A stretch of 63,324 nucleotides of DNA from an uncultured Lysobacterales bacterium (GTDB lineage: Bacteria > Pseudomonadota > Gammaproteobacteria > Xanthomonadales > Xanthomonadaceae). Under the pieces are notes generated by a model that was not told where the DNA came from, did no database searches, and saw only the letters and a list, made by a program, of their open reading frames with translations. Each line of letters starts with the position of its first letter. Position 1 is the stretch's first letter. The position numbers and the translations under genes were made by a program. The stretch spans positions 1-63,324 of the forward strand of contig CAMPJI010000005.1 in the NCBI GenBank assembly GCA_946886865.1, read 5' to 3'. This document shows positions 19,839 through 29,188 of this stretch, in pieces.

Positions 19839-20819
19839 CTATCCCAGCCCCTCGCGTCCGTGCGGCGCGTCCAGATCCTGCACCGGCCCGGCCGGGACGA
19901 TGCGGCTCGGGTTGATCCAGTCGTGGCTGCGGTAGTAGTGGTTCTTGATGTGCTCGAAGTCGACCGTGTCGCGCACGCCGTCGTGCTGGTAGAGGTCGCG
20001 CAGGTACGCATGCAGCACGGGATACTCGGCCAGCTTGCGCAGGTTGCACTTGAAGTGGCCGTGGTAGACCGGGTCGAACCGCAGCAGCGTGGTGAACAGC
20101 CGCCAGTCGGCTTCGGTCAGCGCGTCGCCACACAGATAGCGTCTGGTGGTCAGGTGCGACTCCAGCCAGTCGAGCGTGTCGAACAGCGCCTTCACGGCGG
20201 CGTCGTACTTGTCCTGCGCGCTGGCGAAGCCGGCCTTGTACACGCCGTTGTTGACGGTGTCGTAGATGCGCGCGTTGTAGCCGTCGATCTCCTCGCGCAG
20301 CGCCTCCGGGTAGTAGTCGCCCGGCGAAGCGCCCACGCCGTCAAAGGCGGTGTTGAACATACGGATGATGTCGGCCGATTCGTTGCTGACGATCGTGTCG
20401 CGCCGCGTGTCCCAGAGCACGGGCACCGTGACACGGCCGGTCGCATGCGGATCGGCCCGGGTGTAGACCTCGTGCAGGCAGCGCGCGCCGTTGACCACGT
20501 CGGGCCGCGTGCCGGGCGCGTCGGCGAAGGTCCAGCCCTCGGCCCCCATGAACCAGTGCACCACGGAGAGGCCGATCATCCCCTGCAGCCCTTTGAGCTG
20601 CCGGAAGATCAGGGTCCGGTGCGCCCACGGGCACGCCAGCGACACGTACAGGTGGTACCGGCCGGGCTCGCCCTTGAACCCGCCATCGCCGGTGGGCCCG
20701 GGGGCGCCGTGCGGTGTCACCCAGTGCCGGAACCGGCTGGTCTCACGCTTGAAGGCGCCACCCGTGGACGCCGTGTCGTAGCCCTGGTCGGTCCAGGTTC
20801 CGTCGATCAGTCGCCCCAT
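19839..20819 (-). CDS. S-glutathionyl-(chloro)hydroquinone reductase (Xi-class GST)
   Basis: Cytoplasmic enzyme that reduces glutathionyl-hydroquinones, releasing glutathione. It has 326 residues. The signature CPWAHR has its catalytic Cys at residue 63, the same position as in the YqjG family. The YYRSHDWINP segment at the C-terminus and the WxxTHPHGAPGPTG-like N-terminal region (here HWVTPHGAPGPTGDGGF) fit. It is monocistronic and convergent with ung. Confidence 0.93.
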   Translation of the reverse strand: MGRLIDGTWTDQGYDTASTGGAFKRETSRFRHWVTPHGAPGPTGDGGFKGEPGRYHLYVSLACPWAHRTLIFRQLKGLQGMIGLSVVHWFMGAEGWTFADAPGTRPDVVNGARCLHEVYTRADPHATGRVTVPVLWDTRRDTIVSNESADIIRMFNTAFDGVGASPGDYYPEALREEIDGYNARIYDTVNNGVYKAGFASAQDKYDAAVKALFDTLDWLESHLTTRRYLCGDALTEADWRLFTTLLRFDPVYHGHFKCNLRKLAEYPVLHAYLRDLYQHDGVRDTVDFEHIKNHYYRSHDWINPSRIVPAGPVQDLDAPHGREGLG

Positions 20820-20960
20820 GCGTCACCTCCGCCTCCGCTCGGCCCGACGGGCCGGAAGGGGCCAGCCTGACGGCCGGCAGGGCGGCGCCACGTGAGGATT
20901 CACGGCGGCCTGACGAGGCCCACCGTCCCATGAATGCAACACTGCGGAACTTCGAGGCGT

Positions 20961-20989
20961 TTTAGCAGTCGAACCGACCCACTGCTAAA
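20961..20989 (+). promoter_or_regulatory. CIRCE-like palindrome overlapping the rpoH start region
   Basis: Perfect 9-base arms TTTAGCAGT and ACTGCTAAA separated by 11 bases, ending nine bases before the rpoH ATG. Read as 9-N9-9 (TTAGCAGTC / CACTGCTAA) it matches the HrcA operator CIRCE (TTAGCACTC-N9-GAGTGCTAA) at 8 of 9 and 7 of 9 positions with the same spacing. TAAACT at 20986-20991 could be a -10 box, which would give an almost leaderless mRNA. No Shine-Dalgarno sequence precedes the ATG. An mRNA hairpin is an alternative reading. Confidence 0.5.
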
Positions 20990-20998
20990 CTCGACGCC

Positions 20999-21877
<879 letters not shown>

Positions 21878-21899
21878 TCTGAGTTGCCACTGCCCCAAG

Positions 21900-21929
21900 A
21901 AAAAGGCCCGGGAATCCCGGGCCTTTTTT
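21900..21929. terminator. Bidirectional intrinsic terminator between rpoH and oleA
   Basis: AAAAAGGCCCGGG, loop AAT, CCCGGGCCTTTTTT: a strong hairpin with A and T tracts on its two sides, so it can end both rpoH (plus) and oleA (minus) transcripts. Confidence 0.95.
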
Positions 21930-21952
21930 CATGCCGCCGCCGGTGGAGCGGC

Positions 21953-22969
21953 TTACCAGACCACCTCGGCCATCGAGCAGTTCAGGCCCGAGCCGATGCC
22001 CAGCAGCGCCACGCGGTCGCCCTTCTTCAGGCGGCCCATCTCGCGCAGCTTGCTCAGCACGATCGGCACCGAGGCCGGGCCGATGTTGCCGTGCTCGTTG
22101 AAGATGGTCAGCACCTTCTTCGGGTCGATCCCGAAGGCCTTCACGAACGCCTGGGTGTGGACCTGGCTGACCTGGTGGATCACGAACTCGTCCAGTTCCT
22201 CGACCACCCAGCCCAGCGCCTGCTTGGCAGCGACGAAGGTCTTCTGCGCGAGCTTCAGTCCCTCGATCAGCAGCAGGCGGGTGTCGGTGACCATGCGGTC
22301 GAGGTTGCCGCGGCACAGCCCATTCCACTCCGTGGCCGCCCGCGTCACGCCACCGCGGTAGCGCGGCGCAGCGGGCACCAGTTCGGCGCGCGACATCACC
22401 ATGGCCGCGGCGCCGCAGCCCAGCGTGAGCGTGGCCAGCTCGTTGCGGAACTGCTCTTCAGTGGCGTCCGGCGAGGTCAGGCGCTCGAGCGTCTTCTCGT
22501 ACGCCAAATCCGCCGTTTCACCGTCCACCACCAGCGCGTACTCGATTTCACCGCGCTCGATCATGCGGGCGGCAATGTCCATGCCGTTGATGAAGGCCAG
22601 GCACGCGTTGGCGACGTCGAAGTTCTGGCAATGCTCGGACAGCCCGAGGTTGCCGCTGACGATGCTGGCCGTGGACGGCTCCAGGTAGTCGCGACTGACG
22701 GACGTGTTAACCAGCAGGCCGACCTTCGAGGCGTCGATGCCGGCGTCGTCCAGCGCCTTGCGGGCGGCGAGCGTGGCGGCGTCGGAGGCCAGCATCGGGC
22801 CGTCCCAGAGGCGGCGCGCGTGGATGCCGGCGATGTCCTTGAGCACGTCGGTGCGGATGCCCAGGCGGTCGAGCGTCGGCTTGAGCCGCGCGTTGATGTC
22901 GTCCGAGCTCAGGCGGCGCGGCGCGTCGATGTGGGCCAGGCCGGCGATGGCGACGTGTTGGAACAGCAT
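21953..22969 (-). CDS. oleA: OleA: thiolase-fold 3-oxoacyl synthase for long-chain olefin biosynthesis
   Basis: Enzyme that condenses two fatty acyl-CoAs head-to-head to a beta-keto acid, the first step of long-chain olefin synthesis in Xanthomonas and Stenotrophomonas. It has 338 residues. The nucleophile Cys123 lies in VANACLAFING, and Glu97 in RDYLEPST matches the catalytic Glu of the studied Xanthomonas enzyme. The C-terminus GIGSGLNCSMAEVVW is also characteristic. OleB, OleC and OleD are not neighbours here. A generic KAS III label would be the conservative alternative. Confidence 0.92.
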   Translation of the reverse strand: MLFQHVAIAGLAHIDAPRRLSSDDINARLKPTLDRLGIRTDVLKDIAGIHARRLWDGPMLASDAATLAARKALDDAGIDASKVGLLVNTSVSRDYLEPSTASIVSGNLGLSEHCQNFDVANACLAFINGMDIAARMIERGEIEYALVVDGETADLAYEKTLERLTSPDATEEQFRNELATLTLGCGAAAMVMSRAELVPAAPRYRGGVTRAATEWNGLCRGNLDRMVTDTRLLLIEGLKLAQKTFVAAKQALGWVVEELDEFVIHQVSQVHTQAFVKAFGIDPKKVLTIFNEHGNIGPASVPIVLSKLREMGRLKKGDRVALLGIGSGLNCSMAEVVW

Positions 22970-23107
22970 GGGCGAGGGACCGGAATGCGGAAAACGCGCA
23001 AGAGTACCGCGTTGGCGCGGCGCGCGCATTAGCCGGGGTTGACGGCAAGGCCGCCGCCCGATGGGCGACGATGGCCGCATGATCGCCGCGCGGCGCTGCC
23101 CGGCGGT

Positions 23108-23503
23108 TCAGCCTTGCAGCGGGAAGGTCTCCGCACCCTCACGCGGGGCGCCCCGGACCGGGGTCAGCAGCGCGCTGGCGTTGCCGCAACGGTAGCCGGC
23201 GAAGCGCTGCTCGCCCTGCACCGGAGCGCCCAGTGGCTGGATCGTATCGGCGCCCATGCCCGGACCTTCGTTGCGCGCGAGGGTCTCCAGCTCCTCGCGC
23301 ACCCGCAGCTCGTTTCGCTCATAGAACGCGACGCTGTCCTTCACCGACACCGCGATCTCGCCCCGTTTCTCGCAACCGGCGGGGACGCTGCCTGCCTGGA
23401 TCACGCGCACCGCGCTGGCACCGGGCGCCATGTGCACCCAGGTGCAGGCGCTGGCGCTGGCGAGCAGCAACGTGGCAGCGGCAATGGCAAGGGATCGGAT
23501 CAT
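23108..23503 (-). CDS. DUF4156 family lipoprotein
   Basis: A 131-residue envelope protein with a signal peptide ending in a lipobox-like ASAC (Cys20) and then TWVHMAPGASAVRVI, the typical DUF4156 opening. GCEKRGEIAVSV and the RVREELETLARNEG segment continue the family pattern. Function is unknown for the family. It lies upstream of oleA on the same strand with 138 bases between, so a shared transcript is possible but not evident. Confidence 0.8.
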   Translation of the reverse strand: MIRSLAIAAATLLLASASACTWVHMAPGASAVRVIQAGSVPAGCEKRGEIAVSVKDSVAFYERNELRVREELETLARNEGPGMGADTIQPLGAPVQGEQRFAGYRCGNASALLTPVRGAPREGAETFPLQG

Positions 23504-23611
23504 GGCGGTGCCCTACGGAACGGGATGGAGGATTGTCGCCGCATCGCGCCGGCTTGGGGCCGACGAGGGTGAATCCGGAGTGACTCGGGGCGGCATCGAA
23601 GCACTAATCAA

Positions 23612-23756
23612 TGCAGGAGCGGCTTCAGTCGCGATCGACTGCGGTCCGGGCGCGTCGCCACGGGCCAGGCACCCGCGCGGCTGGGAACCACGTCGCTCCC
23701 ATACCGTCGAACCGGAATCCGGATCGCGCCGGATCGCGGCTGAAGCCGCGCCTACA
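23612..23756. repeat. REP-like inverted pair in a 325-base gene-free stretch
   Basis: Arms 23612-23634 and 23734-23756 are diverged copies of the GTAGGAGCGGCTTCAG unit in opposite orientation. They lie in the 23504-23828 gap between the DUF4156 gene and the M16 peptidase. I see no gene in this gap; the only other structure is the stem-loop at 23792-23821. Confidence 0.85.
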
Positions 23757-23791
23757 AAGGGCGTGTGGATCATTGCCCTTGAAGGCGCGCG

Positions 23792-23821
23792 CTCCGCCGG
23801 GTGGCGGCCCACCCGGCGGAG
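23792..23821 (-). terminator. Strong stem-loop downstream of the M16 peptidase gene
   Basis: A 13-base-pair stem CTCCGCCGGGTGG / CCACCCGGCGGAG with a four-base loop, seven bases beyond the peptidase stop. There is no U run on the minus strand, so it may protect or end the mRNA with help rather than be a classic intrinsic terminator. Confidence 0.5.
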
Positions 23822-23828
23822 GCGTCGC

Positions 23829-26714
23829 TTACTTCGCGTCGCCGTCTTCCGTGCTGGCCGCGGCCGACGCCGCCACCGGACGGCCGTCGGCGTCCAGCAC
23901 CTGCACCGTACCGAGGTCGAGCGAACGCACCGGCACCTCGATCTGGTCGAGGTCGCCCACCACCACCCAGGTCAGCGCATCCGGGTCGATCGTGGTGGCG
24001 GCCTGGGCGACCTGCGCCGGCGTCAGAGCTTCGATCTCCGCCTTGCGGCGCGCCACGTAGTCGTCCGGACGGTCGTAGCGGACCATGCTGCTGATCGTGC
24101 CGCGCACCGCGCTGCCGGTTTCATACGCACCGGGCAGGCTGCGGATCTCGTTGGCGCGGACCTTGGCGACCTCCTCCTCTGTCGGCGGCGTGGTGCCGGC
24201 GGCGTACTCGGTGATCTCGCGCTTGAGCTCGGCCATCGACTCGGCGGTCTTGTCGATCTGCACCGGCGCGAACGCCAGCCACGGACGCTGGCCCAGCGCG
24301 TCGGGCGCGAAGCTGTACGACCCGTACGCCCAGTGCTTGTCCTCGCGCAGGTTCATGTTGAGGCGCGAGCTGAACTGGCCGCCGAGCACGGTGTTGGCGA
24401 ACTCGAATTCCGTGGCGTCATCCGAGGCCGTGGAGGGCACCAGCTGGCCGACGAAGATGTTGGCCTGCACGGCGCCCGGCTGGTCGATCAGGAACACACG
24501 CGGCGCGCTCGGACGCTCGACGTCGACGACCTCGCCGGTGGTGGCCGGGTTGCCTTCGCCCGTCCAGTCGCCCAGGTGTTTCTCGAGCAACGGCACGATC
24601 TCGTTCAGGGTGGTGTCGCCGACCACGACCAGCGTCGCGTTCTCCGGTCGCACCCAGGTGCGGTGGTAGGCCAGCAGGTCGTCACGCGTGAGCGAGGCGA
24701 TCGACGCCTCGGTGCCCGAGCCGCTGAACGGCATGGCGTAGGCGTGGCCTTCGCCGTACAGCAGCGGTGGCATCACGCGCAGCGCGGCGGAATTGGGCCG
24801 CGCCTTTTCCTGCTTGATGCCGGCGATCCAGGTCGCCTTGACACGCTCGATCTCCGCTTCGGAGAAGGTCGGGCGGCGCAGCATGTCGGCGAACAGGGCC
24901 AGCGAGGGATCCACCTGGTCCTTGAGCGCGGACAGGTAGGCGCTGCCGCCGTCCAGCGACGCGCCCGCGCCCAGTTCGGCGCCCAGCGCTTCGGCGCGGC
25001 CGGCGAACTCGAGGGCGCTGTAGTCCGCCGCGCCCTCGTCGAGCATGCTCATCGCGAAGCTCGAGGTGCCCAGCTTGTGTCCGCCCAGGGCATCGGCCTT
25101 GTAGCCGCCGTCCAGCAGCAAGCTCATCTGGACCACCGGCACGGCATTGCGCTCGGCCAGGATGACCTGGGTGCCGTTGCTGAGCGTGGCGCGCTGCAGC
25201 TCCGGGAACTTCAGCTCCGGGAACTCTTCGGGCATCGGCGGGCCCGCGCTGCGGTCCACCGTCGATTCGGTGGTGGCGTACCTGGCATCCACTGCCGGGA
25301 GTGCCAGCGGCGCCGGGTCCACGGCCTCGTCCTCGGCCAGCGGGGTGCGCTCGCCGGGCTGCACGACCAGCGTGTGGTCGCCATCGCCCAGCCATTCGCG
25401 ACCCGCGGCCTGCAGTTGTGCCGGCGTCACGGCGGCGACGTTGTCGAGCGTCGCGCGGAAGCAGCCCGGGTCGTCGGCGTAGATCTCGCATGCGGCCAGC
25501 GCGTCGGCCTTGCCGCCAAAGCCGCCGATGCGCTCGATGCCGCGGATGAAGCCGGCGCGGATCACGGTCTTGGCCTGCGCGACCTCCTCGGCCGTCGGGC
25601 CCTCGGCGAGCAGCTGTTCGAGCTCCTCGTCGACGATCGCCTCGACCTTGGCCGGGTCGACGCCGTCCTTGACCGTGGCCACCACCAGGAAGTTGGAGCC
25701 CAGTTGCGACTCGCTGACCGCAGCGCTGACGCTGTCGACCAGCTTGTCCTCGTGCACCAGCCGCTTCTCGAGGCGCGAGGTGTCGCTGCCACCGAGCACG
25801 CGTGCCAGCACGTGCAGGCGGTCGATGTCGACGGTGTTGGTGGGTGCGACGTTCCAGGCGCGGTAGATGCGCGCCTGCGGCACGTTGTCCTGCATCACCT
25901 CACGCGTGTCGGCCGGGCGTTTGGCCACGTCGACCGCCGGCTGCGCCATGTCCGGGCCGGCCGGGATGTGACCGAAGTACTGGGCGACCTTCTCCCTGGC
26001 GGTGGCGACGTCGATGTCGCCAGCCAGCACCAGCACCGCGTTGTTGGGGCCGTACCACGCGCGGAACCAGGTCTTGACGTCCTCGAGCGAGGCCGCGTTG
26101 AGGTCGGCCATCGAGCCGATCACGCTGTGGTGGTAGGGGTGCCCGTCCGGATACAGCGCCTCGTTGAGCTTGGTCCAGACCTGGCCGTAGGGCTGGTTCT
26201 CGCCCTGGCGCTTTTCGTTCTGCACCACGCCGCGCTGCTCGTCGAGCGTCTTCTGGTCGATCGCGCCGAGCATGTGGCCCATGCGGTCGGACTCCATCCA
26301 CAGCGCCAGGTCGAGCGCGGTGGTGGGCACGTTCTGGAAGTAGTTGGTGCGGTCGGTGTTGGTGGTGCCGTTCATGTCGGTGGCACCGACCAGCTCGAAC
26401 GGCGTGAAGTACTCGCCGCGGTAGTTCTCGGTGCCGTTGAACATCAGGTGTTCGAACAGGTGCGCGAAACCGGTGCGGCCGCGCGGCTCGTCCTTGCTGC
26501 CCACGTGGTACCAGAGGTTGACCGCGACGACCGGCGCCTTGCGGTCGGTGTGGACGATCACCTTCAGCCCGTTGGGCAGGGTGAACTCCTCGTAGGCGAT
26601 GTCGACTTCGGCCTGCTGTGCGTGCGCCGGCGCGGCGGTGAACGCCAGCGCGCCGGTGGCGGCGGCAATGGCGAGGGCGAGGACGGCGGCACGGGGCCTG
26701 GCAACGTGGGACAT
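23829..26714 (-). CDS. M16 family zinc metallopeptidase (two-module, exported)
   Basis: Periplasmic insulinase/pitrilysin-family peptidase, 961 residues, with a signal peptide ending AHAQQ near residue 34. The inverted zinc motif HLFEH has His85, Glu88 and His89. The distal Glu lies in VVQNEKRQ. The second half (from about residue 500) repeats the M16 fold without the HxxEH motif, as usual for the inactive module. The start is ATG 26714 with AGGAG about six bases upstream. A -10-like TAGGAT on the minus strand is at 26800-26805. Its specific substrate cannot be read from sequence. Confidence 0.93.
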   Translation of the reverse strand: MSHVARPRAAVLALAIAAATGALAFTAAPAHAQQAEVDIAYEEFTLPNGLKVIVHTDRKAPVVAVNLWYHVGSKDEPRGRTGFAHLFEHLMFNGTENYRGEYFTPFELVGATDMNGTTNTDRTNYFQNVPTTALDLALWMESDRMGHMLGAIDQKTLDEQRGVVQNEKRQGENQPYGQVWTKLNEALYPDGHPYHHSVIGSMADLNAASLEDVKTWFRAWYGPNNAVLVLAGDIDVATAREKVAQYFGHIPAGPDMAQPAVDVAKRPADTREVMQDNVPQARIYRAWNVAPTNTVDIDRLHVLARVLGGSDTSRLEKRLVHEDKLVDSVSAAVSESQLGSNFLVVATVKDGVDPAKVEAIVDEELEQLLAEGPTAEEVAQAKTVIRAGFIRGIERIGGFGGKADALAACEIYADDPGCFRATLDNVAAVTPAQLQAAGREWLGDGDHTLVVQPGERTPLAEDEAVDPAPLALPAVDARYATTESTVDRSAGPPMPEEFPELKFPELQRATLSNGTQVILAERNAVPVVQMSLLLDGGYKADALGGHKLGTSSFAMSMLDEGAADYSALEFAGRAEALGAELGAGASLDGGSAYLSALKDQVDPSLALFADMLRRPTFSEAEIERVKATWIAGIKQEKARPNSAALRVMPPLLYGEGHAYAMPFSGSGTEASIASLTRDDLLAYHRTWVRPENATLVVVGDTTLNEIVPLLEKHLGDWTGEGNPATTGEVVDVERPSAPRVFLIDQPGAVQANIFVGQLVPSTASDDATEFEFANTVLGGQFSSRLNMNLREDKHWAYGSYSFAPDALGQRPWLAFAPVQIDKTAESMAELKREITEYAAGTTPPTEEEVAKVRANEIRSLPGAYETGSAVRGTISSMVRYDRPDDYVARRKAEIEALTPAQVAQAATTIDPDALTWVVVGDLDQIEVPVRSLDLGTVQVLDADGRPVAASAAASTEDGDAK

Positions 26715-26910
26715 GTGCACTCCTGTGGCGGATCGGGCCGGCCTGCCTGGCCGGCGTGGTGTGTGGCCCGGGCGGGCCGCACGGAACGTATTGGCCGGCC
26801 ATCCTAGCCACCCGTGCGGCGGGGTGCACATGGGCCACAAGTCCGGGGCGGCTGCATCCGCCGCTCGGCCCGGGGCGTATCTGGGTCAGGTTCCCGCCGG
26901 CGGTGGTCGC

Positions 26911-27687
26911 ATGTCGAAGCGTTCCTGCGTGCTCCCGCTGGTCCTGGCCGTTGCGTGCGCTCCCGCCCATTCGGCGCTGCGCAGCGTCCAGGCCGAGGCA
27001 CGCGACCCCGCCAGCGGGGACCTCCTGTACCGCGAGCACCACCTGGTCCGTCGCGCCGGCGGCAGCCCGGTCGAACGACTGGTGCTGTATCGCTGCCCCG
27101 ACGGCACCGCCTTCGCCCGCAAGCAGGTGGATTACCGCGCCTCGGGCCTCGCCCCGGCGTTCTCGCTGGTCGATGCGCGCGACGGTTACCGCGAAGGCCT
27201 GCGCCGCGAGAACGGCCACACCCTGACCTGGGGAGGCAGCACCCCGCGTGCCGCGGCCCGGCCGCTGGACGCGTCCGGCCATGCACTGGTCGCAGACGCG
27301 GGATTCGACGAGTTCCTCAGAAGCCGCTGGCCGCTGTTGCTGTCGGGCGGCTCGCCGACGCTGGCCTTCGTGGTGCCGTCACTGGGCCGCAGCCTGGCGT
27401 TCAAGGTCAAGCGGACCGGGGCGGGCATGCTGGACGGCGAGGCCGTCGAGCATTTCCGGCTGGAGCTCGACGGCCTGCTCGGGTGGGTCGGGCCGAGCAT
27501 GGAGGTCGTGTACGCCGCCGGGAGCCGCCGGTTGCGGCGGTTCGAGGGCCTGACCAACCTGCGCGACGACCGCGGCGATCACGTGCGTGCCCGCATCGAC
27601 TTCCCGGCCGATGCCCGCCCGGCCGAAGAAGCGGCATGGCAGGCCGGGCTGCGCGAACCGCTGGGCGATTGCCGCCTCGGCGGCTGA
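26911..27687 (+). CDS. Exported protein of unknown function
   Basis: A 258-residue protein with a signal peptide MSKRSCVLPLVLAVACAPAHS. The mature part is rich in beta-type segments (LLYREHHLVRRAG, ERLVLYRCPDG, RSLAFKVKRTGAGMLDGEAV) and Arg. I recognise no catalytic motif and no named family. The start ATG 26911 has no strong ribosome site, and longer in-frame starts exist upstream, but the signal peptide supports this one. It is divergent from the M16 gene. Confidence 0.7.
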   Translation: MSKRSCVLPLVLAVACAPAHSALRSVQAEARDPASGDLLYREHHLVRRAGGSPVERLVLYRCPDGTAFARKQVDYRASGLAPAFSLVDARDGYREGLRRENGHTLTWGGSTPRAAARPLDASGHALVADAGFDEFLRSRWPLLLSGGSPTLAFVVPSLGRSLAFKVKRTGAGMLDGEAVEHFRLELDGLLGWVGPSMEVVYAAGSRRLRRFEGLTNLRDDRGDHVRARIDFPADARPAEEAAWQAGLREPLGDCRLGG

Positions 27688-27753
27688 ACCGGACCGCGGC
27701 GCCGGCTGCGTACACTCGCCCGACGGTCACGTGACCGGATGGGAGGCCTGTCC

Positions 27754-28482
27754 ATGACGACTGCACGCCACTGCCTGGTCACCGGCGCCAACCGCGGCCT
27801 CGGTCTGGAATTCGTCCGCCAACTGCTGGCCGCCGGCGACCGCGTGATCGCCACCTGCCGCCATCCCGGGCGCGCCAATGCCCTCAACACGCTGACCGGC
27901 GAGCACCCCGGCCGCTTGCACGTGCTGCCGCTGGACCTGGCCGAACCGCGCTCGCATGCCGAACTCGCGCGCGAACTGCCGCTGGTGCTGGGCGACGACG
28001 GCCGGCTGGACCTGCTGGTCAACAACGCCGGCGTCCTGCATTCGGGCGAGCGCTTCGGCCACATCGAGCCGGCGCAGTTGCACGACAGCCTGCGCGTCAA
28101 CGCCGCCGGCCCGTTCCTGCTAACGCAGGCGCTGGCGCCGCTGCTGGCCGACGGTGGGGCGGGACGTGGCGGGGCGGTTGTGGTGAACCTGTCCTCGCGG
28201 CTGGGCTCGATCGCCGGCGTGGACGGGTTCAACACGCCCACCTACGCGATGTCCAAGGCCGCGCTGAACATGGCCACCGTGCTGCTGGCGCAGGCGCTGG
28301 CCGATCGCGGCATCACGGTGCTCGCGGTGTCCCCCGGGTGGGTGCGCACCGACATGGGCGGCACGGACGCGCCGCTGGAAGCCCCGGTTTCGGTGGCGGG
28401 CCTGCTGGAACAGGCCCGCCAGGCGACGCCCGCCGACAGCGGCCGCTTCATCGACTACCGCGGCGAGGCGATCGACTGGTAG
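27754..28482 (+). CDS. Short-chain dehydrogenase/reductase (C-factor-like)
   Basis: NAD(P)-dependent oxidoreductase of the SDR family, 242 residues. The cofactor motif VTGANRGLGLEF is at the N-terminus, NNAG at about 90-93, and the catalytic Ser and YAMSK follow in the usual order. It is close to CsgA/sniffer-type SDRs. Start ATG 27754 has GGGAGG about ten bases upstream and TACACTCGCC at 27711 as a likely -10. The substrate is unknown. trmL follows 34 bases later, probably on the same transcript. Confidence 0.9.
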   Translation: MTTARHCLVTGANRGLGLEFVRQLLAAGDRVIATCRHPGRANALNTLTGEHPGRLHVLPLDLAEPRSHAELARELPLVLGDDGRLDLLVNNAGVLHSGERFGHIEPAQLHDSLRVNAAGPFLLTQALAPLLADGGAGRGGAVVVNLSSRLGSIAGVDGFNTPTYAMSKAALNMATVLLAQALADRGITVLAVSPGWVRTDMGGTDAPLEAPVSVAGLLEQARQATPADSGRFIDYRGEAIDW

Positions 28483-28516
28483 GGTCGCGCGCCGCGCCAC
28501 GCTCCCGGCCCTCCAC

Positions 28517-28981
28517 ATGCTCGACGTCATCCTCTACCAGCCCGAGATTCCGCCCAACACCGGCAACGTCATCCGCCTGTGCGCCAACACCGGAGCGCGC
28601 CTTCACCTGGTGCGGCCGCTGGGGTTCGAGCTGGAGGACCGGCAGTTGCGTCGCGCGGGGCTGGACTACCACGAGTACGCCACCCTCAGCGTTCACGACA
28701 CCCTGGACGCAGCGCTGGCCGCGATCGCACCCCAGCGCCTGTTCGCGCTGAGCACGCGCGGACAGGTGCGCTACGACACCCCCGCCTATGGCCCCGGCGA
28801 CGCGGTGCTGTTCGGCCCCGAAACCCGAGGCCTGCCTGGGTCCGTGCTGGACGACGTGCCCCCCGCGCACCGCCTGCGCCTGCCGATGCGGCCCGGCAAC
28901 CGCAGCCTCAACCTGTCCAACGCCGTGGCCGTGGTGGTGTTCGAGGCGTGGCGGCAGCAGGGGTTCGAGGGCGGCACCTGA
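28517..28981 (+). CDS. trmL: tRNA (cytidine/uridine-34 2'-O)-methyltransferase TrmL
   Basis: SPOUT methyltransferase that modifies the wobble base of tRNA-Leu, 154 residues. MLDVILYQPEIPPNTGNVIR at the start, GPETRGLP and LPMRPGNRSLNLSNAVAVVV in the knot are the diagnostic motifs. Length equals the family norm. Confidence 0.95.
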   Translation: MLDVILYQPEIPPNTGNVIRLCANTGARLHLVRPLGFELEDRQLRRAGLDYHEYATLSVHDTLDAALAAIAPQRLFALSTRGQVRYDTPAYGPGDAVLFGPETRGLPGSVLDDVPPAHRLRLPMRPGNRSLNLSNAVAVVVFEAWRQQGFEGGT

Positions 28982-29188
28982 CCGGGGCGAATGAAGCGGA
29001 CCGCCACGACCATGAACGGGACGTGTAAGTTCCTGCACTGCGCAGTTCAGTATTAAGGCTTCGTTGAAAGTTCCTCCGGATACTGGCGCGACCGGTCTCC
29101 AGCCGGCCGCCATTCGGCCACTGGACGGCAGGGCCCGCAGAAGGCCCGCCCACCGGCCCCTGAATCCGAAAAATCAAGAGAGGCCCCG

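Noticed and set aside
23430..26807. Long plus-strand frame opposite the M16 peptidase
   Set aside because: Same reason: the HLFEH zinc motif and signal peptide are on the minus strand.
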